Assembly: GCA_965153455.1 (NCBI GenBank)
Contig: OZ234493.1
Span: forward strand, 5,766,001-5,830,000
Source: Sphagnum compactum
Taxonomy: Eukaryota; Bryophyta; Sphagnopsida; Sphagnales
Direction: 5' to 3'
DNA: 64,000 nucleotides
Shown here: positions 37,979 to 47,900 of the stretch, one piece after another
How the letters are laid out: each line of letters opens with the position of its first letter
Position numbering within the stretch: the stretch's first letter is position 1
Position numbers and translations under genes: made by a program
The notes under the pieces: model-generated
What the model was told of the DNA's origin: nothing
Database searches by the model: none
What the model saw: the letters and a program-made list of their open reading frames with translations, nothing else

Positions 37979-38222
37979 CTTTACAAAACGAAATAACTGG
38001 GACCCAAACGACTTTTTCCACCAATTTTGGTGGTAAACTGAGTTTCATCCTGTCTTTCCTTTTTCCTCCTGAGCGCCTTCACTGCTGCTCCTACCTGTAC
38101 AACTAGTATCGTTACTCTCAAACCTTGTGCATCAAATGTTGAGTTCAAGCATTCAATACTGAAATTTAATCAAATCTCCTTACTTTGCCGATACCATTGA
38201 GAGAGGGTATAGGGGGTGAAAG
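37979..38222 (+). repeat. Partial copy of the 30893-31317 element interior
   Basis: It begins with the same TTTACAAAACGAAATAACTG block as 30975 and stays alignable through the CCTTTTTCCT, TGTACAACTAGTAT and GATTTAATMAAATY segments. It lacks the left inner arm and both terminal repeats found in the other copy, so it is truncated. Confidence 0.7.
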
Positions 38223-39973
38223 TAGGTGGAGAAGTTGAAAAGTAGAGGTTTCTACATTGGCTTTGTGTGTAAAATAGTGATCATTTTTTTTACAAATGTG
38301 ATGTCTCCTTGCAACTTAAAGTTGCGAAAAGAATTCCGAAAGTTTATCCAAACATCTTTGTCCCCTATTTATTTAACAAAAATGAAACGGAAAAGGTGGG
38401 CTTTAGACATGGGACTTGTGTGCAAAATACAGATCACTTTCTTTGAATGTCATTTTGCTTGCAACTTTGTAAAGTTGTGTGTCACATGACTTTTTCCGGA
38501 CAATACTTAGTGCAGAGGCAGCTTCCACATGGGTCGAATGATTAATCAATTATGAAGATTCCATATCAAAATATAGGATATTTCACAATATTTCAAAAGA
38601 TTCTTAAGTTTCCTTCTCAAACTTTTGTTCTTTGAAAAAAAAAAAAATGTTCTTTAAAAATTTCAACATGCCTACGAATAATATATAATTAGTGTGTTGA
38701 AGTTGCCAAAGTACTATGGTAACAATGCTTGTTAGCTCAAAGGATACACTTCCTTTCTTTGTCACAAAACTCAAATCCTTCATGTGAAACAAAATCCAAT
38801 TGGTTCCTCCATCAGAAATTCCATTTACTTACAACTTAACATTAGGTTCCCAACCTTGTTCAATGAAATCTTTACAAAACACTAAATTGTAATGTAAATC
38901 CAATATCAATGAACTTTAAGGCTCCAATTTTGAGACTTATTTCAATCAAAACTACACGTTCCAAAACAAAGGATTTGTTTTGGAACCAAAAAGTCAATTG
39001 TATTTTTATTATAAAACCAAAGAAAAAAACACTATGAAGGAAGGGATGAAGGGGAAGCACATGGAGTTGGAACTTTTTTTTAATTGTTTAGTTCAACAAC
39101 TAGCCCCAAGGCATTGCATTATAAATGGAAACCAAAACACAACCAGGGCAAGGGGGGAGGAAGCCCCTCACCACCCCCCCCAAGCAAAGGACAAAACCAA
39201 ACCAGAACTTGTTTTTTCACATACCAACAACCATTTGAAATCTCCAATGTGTGATGTCATTCTCGACCTTGTTCCTACCACATTTGGGCTAGAACTTATC
39301 TACAACCCTTGACATTTCTTTAGCAATTGACAAGCTCTCATTCTCTCTCCCTTGGTAAGTCATCAAACTAATGGAACAAAAGGTCCTTAGATTAGCATAA
39401 CACCCCTTGTATTCAAGGCTTGGAAAGAATGGTAAAAAGAACACATTAGGTTATAACATTGTGGCTATAAGCAACTGGTTAATGGGCACTAGAAATCATG
39501 TAGGGTCACATGCAACAAAGGTCCAAAGAGGAAAGAAGACTAGGTCTAATGGAATTGGTGAAGGTGCACCCCATTAGCCTTTAACCAAATTTTTTGATGT
39601 TTATTATGGACATGTATTTTTAAATCTAAAAAGCCATGTCATACTTATGTATATCTATATTCTTACACTTATTGAAATCAATGGTGAACATGAATATGAA
39701 ATGCAGGACATTTTGGATTCATGAGTTTTTAATCATCAACTTTAATACCTTGTTCGTTAATATGGGTATGATATGAACGAACACATTTTGGAACTAGTCA
39801 AAAACCAATTAAATGTTATGGAAAAGGTGCATGAATTTCATCGATGATATCCAAACAAGCTCAAGTTTGTTCCTTGTGGAACACATCATTAGAATGGGAG
39901 ATGATGTCATAGATGTCAATGCCATGGGGCTCATTTTTTTGAATGTTCATTCATGACTTGTATTAAACTTGTA
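38223..39973. other. Intergenic DNA, no gene seen
   Basis: The longest plus-strand frame (38980-39312) has no recognisable domain and no neighbouring exons. Nothing else was identified. Confidence 0.45.
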
Positions 39974-40244
39974 CCTAATTTTTAATTTAGTTTCAGTTCA
40001 CTCTTAGTTAATTTCTAATTAAGTCTTCATTCACTTCTAATTAATTTTTAATTAATTTTTAATTAAGTTTGAATTAACTTTTAGTTAACTCCCAGTGAAC
40101 TTCAAGTTAAATTTCAGTTAATTCTTAATCAAACTCCCAATTAAGTCTTAATTAATTTTTAGTTAAATCTTAATTAACTCCTAGTTGATTCCTAATTCAA
40201 CTTTAATTAACTTTCAATTAATTCATAATTGACTCTTAGTTAGG
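39974..40244. repeat. Degenerate AT-rich minisatellite
   Basis: About 18 units of roughly 15 bp, on the theme TTAATTAACTTTTAG / TTAATTTTTAATTAA, run without interruption. Units are diverged from one another. Confidence 0.75.
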
Positions 40245-42214
40245 AAGGTTTTCAAGAAGTTTCTTTATTCAATGCACACACAGAAGCCTTTTTGGAAGTT
40301 GCCTTGAACTAGGTCCCCAAAGGGGTATAAATATAAGTAGGACCCTTCATTTCCTTCAATTTGTTCAACATCAGTCTTAGGCACGATCTTGCACCATAAC
40401 CTTGTCATGTTATTTTCATGTTCATGTTTGCATATGTTAGCATAATAGAAATTTGTTGTCACATTTGTCTTGCACATTTCGTGTTATTATACATAGTTCT
40501 TGTGTTTTTGTTTTTGAATCACATAATCTTATTTTGTTCCTTGTTGGAAAGTTAGACTTAGACTTTTCCTTTAGCCTTTGTTCTTGTGGTTTTTTGTGTC
40601 CCTGACAACTAAGGTCCTTGAAAGCTGAAAACAATGATTCCAATTTGGAGTTGATCTATACACATTTAAAAAGTTCAATAAAACCCATTTCTATTGCATA
40701 TGAAGAAGGATCATGATAAGAGGCATTCAAAGATCTTAAAAAAAGTCATTCAACAATGTATTGGATGCACAAAATGTGCCTTTTTCATGTTGGTGACAAT
40801 GAAGGATCATCATTAAAGCTAAGGATAAAAAATCATAATAGAATTTATATGAATTGTAATTATTTACAAGAATATTAATAGATCATGATTTATTCAAGGT
40901 TTTAAGTTTGATTGAAGTTCATGTGTTCCAAGTTCATTCTTGCAATGTTATACATCCAAAGTGAAGTTTTGATATGCATTCTTTGGTTGATTTGGTTGTA
41001 GGTTAACAATTGTCTTTACCATGGTTCATTGCAAAAGGAATATTAACAAACAAGATTGGGATGGGAAAACAATTGGACAAAATGGCTAAAAAAAGGACTC
41101 AACATATCAAACTTGGTATGGTGAGAAAAGAAAGGCACACAGAAGGGAATAGGTGAAGACATGCTGAATGTGCAAAACAATAATGAAAACATAAGATGAA
41201 GTTCAAAACTTACAAATTGTAAAGGTTGCTATCTACCACCTTTTCTTTATTACAAAACCCAATTCCAAAAGGTCACGAAATATTTGTCTAGGAATTACAT
41301 TTTTTATTAGTAAGTTTGTCAAAGATTTAGACTCCAATGCCCAAAACGTTGTGCTTGACAAAGCCATTCCCATTCATTGTTCAACAAAATATTTTTAAAT
41401 TATCTTCTAGATTACAATTTATGAAGTGAAATCATGAAATATTATGAAACATGAAGTTGGGGACCACATAACATGTCAAAAGAAATTTAGTTTTATTGTT
41501 ATTAAAGACATTGTGTGTATGTAATAATGGTGTTGCAAAACATTTGGATGTGGATAAACATAACATTCATAAAGTCATATCGAGATGAATATTATTGGAC
41601 ACCATGAAAGATGCCTTTTAAATTACATAGAAGCGAACTAAACATTCAGATGCCCTACTTAAGTGCATGAGGAATCTTGTAATACAATTTTGGACAAACC
41701 ATACCACAATTTCTCCAAATTGTAAAGATGTTGTGAGAAATTGCATTGGTTTCAAGGTGTATGAAGAACATGCAATCCACTACCTCCAAATTTCACAAAT
41801 ACTTTCACTATTTCCAAGTTTTGTTATGTTCATAACTTCATTGTTTTATAGTCATTTCTACATTTATCATTCCACTTAGCTTTTAACCTCTTGTTGTTCA
41901 TTACTCATTGCAAACCCTATTGTAGTTTCAAATATCAAGGAAGTGGTGAAGTTTTTTTTGGTTATTGAATGTTATTGTTATTGATTGTTGATTTTCATGA
42001 TTTGTTGAACACGAAGTTGTTGAGTGTTGAAGGGCTAAGTGCTAAGTTGCTAGCTATTGGATCTTGTATTAATAAGTTGTTGAATATTGATTGTTAAAAT
42101 TGTTAAATTGTTAAGTGATGAATGCTAAGTTGCTAAGTTGATGGATGTTTAGTGTTAAGTTGTTGAATGTTGAGTTCCTAAATGTTGAGTGTTATTTCGT
42201 GTTTAGTTCATAAC
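40245..42214. other. Intergenic DNA, no gene seen
   Basis: No coding region supported. The last 200 bp (about 42000-42200) is a degenerate repeat of AAGTTGTTGAATGTTGAGTG-like units, which resumes at 43140 and so forms the target site of the LINE fragment. Confidence 0.45.
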
Positions 42215-43139
42215 TTTCTTTCTTTCTTTCTTTCTTTTAATTTAACGTCAATACCCGGACCAGAGAGATCCATTTGACGACAATTACATAGTTGACTTGA
42301 GCAAAACACTCCTGTTGTCTAGGCAAGAAACTAAGTACAAAGCTACCGCTTTCTGATTAGCCGAATGCATCAATTCAGGAAGTAAGCTGCACGGTGTCAA
42401 TTGTTTCCCTAATTGTTGACTAAACTTGCAACGAATGTCATGGTGAGCTGGGCACACTAACAACAAGTGGTCTTCATCCTCAACAGCTCCTAGGGAACAT
42501 AGACGACAAATCCTATCTCTCCTCGGGACATTCTCAGGCTTTGCATGCCTGCCACACTCTACCTCCAAACGATGGTTTGAACATCTGAACCTTGACAAAG
42601 ATTGCCTGAGCTGAACATTTGTGATCACTTGCAAATACCTCTTATGTGCATATGAGTATCCAGATTCTGTTGTACAGCTTGTGTTCATCAGCTGGTATGT
42701 ACGTAATCTGCTACTTTTAGTTCTGGCCTGTTCACCATAAGTAGATTCTAGGTAATAAGCCTGTGCACTTGCTATAGCACACTTGATATTAACATAGAGA
42801 ACCTCAACACCTTGGTATTTAAGCCACAACTGCACGTTCCGGAGCCAACATTGTTGGTTATCATTGAGCATGCTGAGCATCTGGATCTGGGTCTGGTAGG
42901 CACAGTACAACAGACGATCTGCTGTGGGTTTTTGTAGCCTATCATAATACCTGAGAGTTTGTTGCCACCAAAAATATTCTAATGGATACCTTCCAAACTC
43001 CCCCAACACAACAAAAATGCTTGTTGTTTTATTGACCCCTAATATTCCTCTCAGGAACATTCTATGTATAACCAAATCAGCACATAAGGAACACAACACT
43101 AGTGTTTGATCACTATTTACTTTTTCCACGAGGATCTAT
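42215..43139 (-). pseudogene. 5'-truncated non-LTR retrotransposon (LINE), ORF2 C-terminus
   Basis: An open minus-strand frame of 281 codons (42284-43129; first codon GTG) matches the region after reverse transcriptase in LINE ORF2 proteins. Visible landmarks are RGILGVNKTTS, VLGEFGRYPLEY, LSRFRCSNHRLEVE and a CCHC knuckle CRLCSLGAVEDEDHLLLVC (C-x2-C-x9-H-x4-C). The stop is followed by a short 3' UTR and then a (GAAA)n tail (42215-42238, TTTC repeats on the plus strand), which marks a true element 3' end. The upstream part of ORF2 is missing, the usual 5' truncation of LINE copies. The first 25 residues do not fit the family and may be extra sequence. No clean target duplication was found. 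It sits 65 bp from the gypsy element. Confidence 0.75.
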
Positions 43140-43203
43140 TGAGTGTTGAAGTGGTGGTTAGAGGTTTGCTTAAGCCTTTGAAATAATATTCAAATTTTGG
43201 TTG

Positions 43204-43336
43204 TGTCATGGCCTAGGATATTTTGGGATACTTTTGGCAATGTCATGTCCTAGGATATTTTGGGATACTTTTGGCAATATCATGGCCTAGGATATTTTGG
43301 GATACTTTTGGCAATATCATGGCCTAGGATATTTTG
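43204..43336 (+). repeat. 37-bp tandem repeats in U3
   Basis: Three full 37-bp units start at 43204, 43241 and 43278, and a 22-bp partial unit follows at 43315. Each contains CATGKCCTAGGATATTTTG and GGGATACTTTTGGCAA with only a few changes. The same array is in the 3' LTR. Tandem U3 repeats in LTR elements commonly act as enhancers; that role here is inference. Confidence 0.95.
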
Positions 43337-43356
43337 AGACTAGTATGGCTCAGGGT

Positions 43357-43400
43357 TATAAAAGGAGATAGTCTGGGGAACAACCCTTTAGCAGATCAAC
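43357..43400 (+). promoter_or_regulatory. LTR promoter: TATA box, predicted start site and self-primer sequence
   Basis: TATAAAAGG at 43357-43365 is a strong TATA box. The A at 43390 lies 33 nt downstream of its first T, the normal plant spacing. RNA starting there would begin AGCAGATCAAC (43390-43400), which is complementary to the site just downstream of the LTR (43472-43483). The start is predicted, not shown. ATCAAC...GTTGAT at 43395-43410 can also form a 6-bp hairpin. Confidence 0.75.
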
Positions 43401-43471
43401 ACCAGTTGATGGATCAATAAAGCTTGTCTTGTCTTGTAATTCTCCACTTGTTTTGTAGTCGGTCCATAACA

Positions 43472-43483
43472 GTTTGATCTGCT
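43472..43483 (+). other. Primer-binding site, apparently self-priming type
   Basis: The sequence after the LTR is GTTTGATCTGCT, which does not resemble the initiator-Met PBS. TTGATCTGCT (43474-43483) pairs perfectly with AGCAGATCAA at the predicted RNA 5' end; the eleventh base pair forms if one T is bulged. Pairing stops exactly at the predicted start site. Tf1 and Sushi-type chromoviruses prime this way. Confidence 0.7.
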
Positions 43484-43612
43484 CCTTCTTCTTGTTTGTT
43501 TGTTTTGTTGTTTCAGTAAGTAGCTAGAGGTATATTGGAGTGAAACTTGGAAAGGTTATAGAAGACTATAGGACGCTTCTACTCTCAAAGTTTCAAAAGA
43601 AAAGGATATGTT

Positions 43613-43955
43613 TTGAGAGAGATCCAAGCATCTGAAGTTTCAAGTGCAGATCTGGTTTTTTGGTCATATCTCCTTTGTGTAAGCTTTTCTGGGTCTGTAA
43701 CTTTGTGATCTTATAGATCATATAGGAATATATGTGTGAGAGAAATTTCATGTCATTTGGACTTGTATTGAGAGAGATCCAAGCATCTGAAGTTTCAAGT
43801 GCAGATCTGGTTTTTTGGTCATATCTCCTTTTTGTAAGCTTTTTTGGGTCTGTAACTTTGTGATCTTATAGATCATATAGGAATATATGTGTGAGAGAAA
43901 TTTCATGTCATTTGGACTTGTATTGAGAGAGATCCAAGCATCTGAAGTTTCAAGT
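43613..43955 (+). repeat. 155-bp tandem repeats in the untranslated leader
   Basis: Two nearly identical 155-bp units (43613-43767, 43768-43922) and a partial third (43923-43955) lie between PBS and gag. The units begin TTGAGAGAGATCCAAGCATC and differ by about two substitutions. They occupy most of the 522-nt leader. A role in packaging, dimerisation or translation is possible but unproven. Confidence 0.95.
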
Positions 43956-43993
43956 TTGAAGATTGAAAGCGCAAAAGTGTGAGAACTATCACC

Positions 43994-44968
43994 ATGGACA
44001 ACTCAAAATCCAACATCGATCTCACTCAAATCCTCGCCGCCCTTCAACACCTTCAACAAGAAAATGCCGTGCTTAGAGACTCGGTGACCCGCCTACAGAA
44101 TCAGCCACCACCTCCTGCCCCAGTACTTCGTGCTCTTGCAATGGCCGCCCAAGAACCCAAGATCAGTCTGCCAAAAAAGTTTGATGGAACGCGCCTCAAA
44201 TTTCGAGGCTTTGTCAGCTAGGTACGCCTGATCATGCAACTACACCCCCGTCGTTATTTTGATGACACCACTCGTGTAGGATTCGTTGGAACCCTACTCA
44301 CTGGGACAGCTGCAGCATGGTTTACTCCCATCCTGGAAACATCATCCCCTCTTCTACAAGATTTCAACGCCTTTATGGCGGAATTTGAAGCAGTATTTGA
44401 GGACAGTGATAAGGCCAGGACTTCAGCCAACAAGCTGTGTCGCCTCCAGCAAGGGACACGTTCGGCCATCGTCTACACTTCAGAATTCAGGCAGCTTGCC
44501 TGTGACGTCAATTGGGGAGAAGCTGCCTTGATTGATCAGTTTCGCTGTGGGCTTCGTGATGATGTTCAAGATCTTTTGTTGACACTCGCAGACCCTTCTT
44601 CCTTCAGTGAAGCCATCACCCAGGCAATTCGGTGCGATAATCGTCTGTTCGAACGTCGCCAGGAAAAGAAAGTCACCTCCAACGCCCAGCTTTGGAACAG
44701 TCGGCCTATTACGCTCCCCTTAGTTCCCCAAACAACACCAGTTGCCCGACCTGCCTCTTTTGGACCAGCTCCGATGCAGATCGACACAGCTAAGTTTAAA
44801 TCTTTGACAGAAGCCGAGAAACTTCGCCAAAGGACAAACAATCTATGTCTTTACTGTGGCAACCCAGGGCATATAGCTCGTCAATGCCCTCAAAAGCTTG
44901 TCAAACTTCAGGTACAAGCTGTGGAAACTCCCCAGGAGTTGGAAAACAAGAACATCCAGTCACAGTAG
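43994..44968 (+). CDS. gag: Gag of the gypsy chromovirus, interrupted by an in-frame TAG
   Basis: Capsid and nucleocapsid polyprotein. The ATG at 43994 sits in ACCATGG; an in-frame GTG at 43979 is not needed. The first 75 codons hold a Gln/Pro-rich coiled-coil-like segment (ILAALQHLQQEN) and LPKKFDGTRLKFRGFVS. TAG follows at 44219-44221, then the same frame continues at once with VRLIMQLHPRR and the retrotransposon gag core (GTLLTGTAAAWFTPILE, F-x-A-x-F-E-x-V-F). A CCHC zinc knuckle CLYCGNPGHIARQC ends the protein before TAG at 44966-44968. In related gags the interrupted position is usually Gln, so a CAG-to-TAG change is likely. Without readthrough or suppression this copy makes only the N-terminal fragment, or a shorter product from ATG 44234. 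Confidence 0.9.
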
Positions 44969-47900
44969 GAGCCGTGCGACTGGATCTCACCCAACACCAC
45001 CTTTGCAAAGGCTCCTGTTCCGCTGTTGGTCCCAGTCCCAGTTTCACTCAGTATGTGGACATCATTCGTATTCCAGATGACATACCACAAGTGTCAGCTT
45101 TGGTGGACTCCGGCGCCACCTCTTCTTTCATCGACCAAACATTTGTCGTCCAACACAACATCCCTGTGGTCAAGAAGTCAACCCCTGTTCCGGTAGAGGT
45201 TATTGATGGGAGAACCATTGCTTCTGGTGCAATCACACACGAGACAACCCCTCTAGAACTCTGTATCGGTAAGCACACGGAGAAGATTGTTCTCAACATC
45301 ATTTCCACCCCTCACCATCCCATCATCCTTGGTCTGCCTTGGCTAGAAGCACACAACCCTATCATTGATTGGCGATCTAGAACCCTCACCTTCAGCGCAC
45401 AACGATGCACCTCTCAAGAACCCCACGCTCAGAAAAACACTTTGTCCAGTCCTGCCAAGAACCCTGTGGTCGAGAACCCAAAGAGGGTCGGAACCAATTC
45501 CAGTTTTATCAAGTCTGTTATGTCAAATCCTGCAGTCAAGAACCCCCGATTGGTCAGAACGAAACCTTGTCTTGTCAAGAATCTTGTCAAAAATTCTGCC
45601 CAAAAAACTAACCCTGTCCAGATCTTCGTTGATAGAGCTGTCCCTTTCTATCGGGCTGCTAAGAATCTTCAAGTCTTCGCCATCCATGTCAACCCAGCCA
45701 ACACCACAAACCCCCAATCGGAACCAACACCTGTCAAACTTCCCAAGAAGTACAAGGACTTTGTTGATGTTTTTGAAAAGATTAATGCTGATAAGCTCCC
45801 CGCCCATAGTCCATATGACTGCCTGATTGATCTAGAAGAAGGACAGTCACCACCCTTTGGTCCTATCTATGGCCTATCGGAACCGGAATTCCAAGCCCTG
45901 CGTGATTACCTTACTGAAAATCTTGCTAAGGGGTTCATTCAGCATTCCAAGTCTCCAGCCGGCGCCCCAATTTTGTTTGTCAAGAAGAAGGATGGCTCCG
46001 TTCGACTTTGTGTGGATTATCGTGGACTCAACAAGATAACCAAAAAGAATCGATATCCTTTGCCCTTGATTTCAGGTCTCCTAGATCGACTACGTACCGG
46101 GAAGATCTTCACCAAGCTTGACCTCCATGGAGCCTACAACTTACTCAGGATTCGCCCTGGTGATGAATGGAAGACAGTTTTCCGCACACACTATGGCCAC
46201 TTCGAATACACGGTCATGCCCTTCGGCCTCACCAATGCACCCGCAGTCTTTCAGCATCTGATGAATGATATCTTCCGGGATTACATGGACGAATTTGTCG
46301 TGGTCTATTTGGATGACATTTTAATCTTTTCCAAGGACCAGGAAACCCACGACAAACATGTACGATTGGTGCTTGCGACGCTGCGGGAGCATGGCTTATA
46401 CGCCAAGTTGGAAAAATGTAAATTCGACAAATCTTCAGTGGCGTTCCTCGGCTACGTGATCTCTCCAGATGGCATTTTCATGGACAAGTCAAAGGTCGAG
46501 ACCATCCAGTGTTGGGCTACTCCATCCTCGGTCAAGGACGTTCAACGCTTCCTAAGGTTTGCCAACTTCTATCGTCGGTTTATCAAAGGCTATTCCAAGA
46601 TCACAACACCGTTAATAACCCTGACTTGCAAAGACAAGCCCTTCTCGTGGAATCCAACGGCCCAGGTTGCTTTTGATACTCTCAAGATGGCATTCATCTC
46701 TGCACCCATCCTGATACATCCCGATCCTACCAAGCCATTCATTGTGGAAACGGACGCTTCAGATTTTGCCTTGGGAGCTATTCTATTTCAATTTGGAATA
46801 GATGGGTTGTTGCATCCAGTTGCTTTCTATTCACGGAAGTTAACCAGTGCCGAAATCAACTACCAGGTCTACGATAAGGAACTCCTGGCAATCATCACGG
46901 CATTCGAGCAGTGGAGACCGTATCTTGCCGGAGCTCAACATCGAGTCCAAGTTCTGACAGATCATAAGAATCTCCTTTATTTCACAACTACTCGGACTTT
47001 AAATCGTCGCCAGGCACGCTGGTCTATCTTCCTAGCTGATTTCGACTTTGAGATTCAGTATCAACCCGGCACCCAGCAAGGGAAAGTTGACGCGCTATCT
47101 CGTCGTTCAGAATATGAACTTCGAGCGGGGGATGAGGCCTACGGCCAGCAGAACCAGACTTTATTCAACCCCAAGCAATTTCGAGTTGCAGCAACAATCA
47201 GCACCCTCCCAGACTCATACCTTGTCAGGGACATCAAGATAGCAACTGAGGAAGACACCTGGGCTACCAACATCAAGAACGAACTCCAGGAACGACCAAG
47301 GAACCCAAATCGTGATGACTTGGATCAATTTGAGCAGCAAGACGGACTTCTTGTTCGAAATAACCTGATTTATGTACCCGAAGGACCTATACGCCTAAAA
47401 ATCCTGAGGGAATGCCACGACAACACCCTGGCAGGTCACTTTGGAATGGCACGGACTCACGAACTAGTGTCAAAGACTTACTGGTGGCCCAAAATGAACA
47501 AGATGCTACGGGAGTATGTCAAGTCTTGTGATACATGTGCTCGATCCAAGGCTCCCAGGCATCACCCGTTTGGACTCCTACAGCCTCTGTCGATTTTTAG
47601 CCAACCTTGGGGATCTATTGCAATGGACTTCATCACGGACCTCCCTACTGTCAGAACCAAGAATTCAATACTGGTTGTGGTCGATCGACTCACCAAAATG
47701 GCCCATTTCACCCCTTGTTCCAAGTTAATCACGGCAGAAGAGACAGCTCAGTTAATTCTGGACGGGATCGTCCGACTGCATGGACTCCCCGAGGAAATTG
47801 TGTCCGACAGAGGTCCTCAGTTTGCATCCAAGTTCTGGCATCGTCTATTCGAGCTTCTTGGAGTTGACATTCGGCTATCTTCAGCTTTCCACCCTGAGAC

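Larger units (their letters stand above)
43204..43471 (+). repeat. 5' LTR of the gypsy chromovirus
   Basis: Starts TGTCATGGCC, ends GGTCCATAACA. U3 is about 43204-43389, R probably starts at 43390, and a polyadenylation signal AATAAA lies at 43416-43421. It differs from the 3' LTR by one extra T at about 43451-43454. Confidence 0.97.

Noticed and set aside
38980-39312. A 110-codon plus-strand frame.
   Set aside because: Starts at a non-ATG codon, has no domain or splice context, and lies in intergenic repeat-rich DNA.
43070-43130. A short spliceosomal intron explaining the odd N-terminal residues of the LINE frame.
   Set aside because: GT and AG can be found, but removing the segment does not keep the frame.
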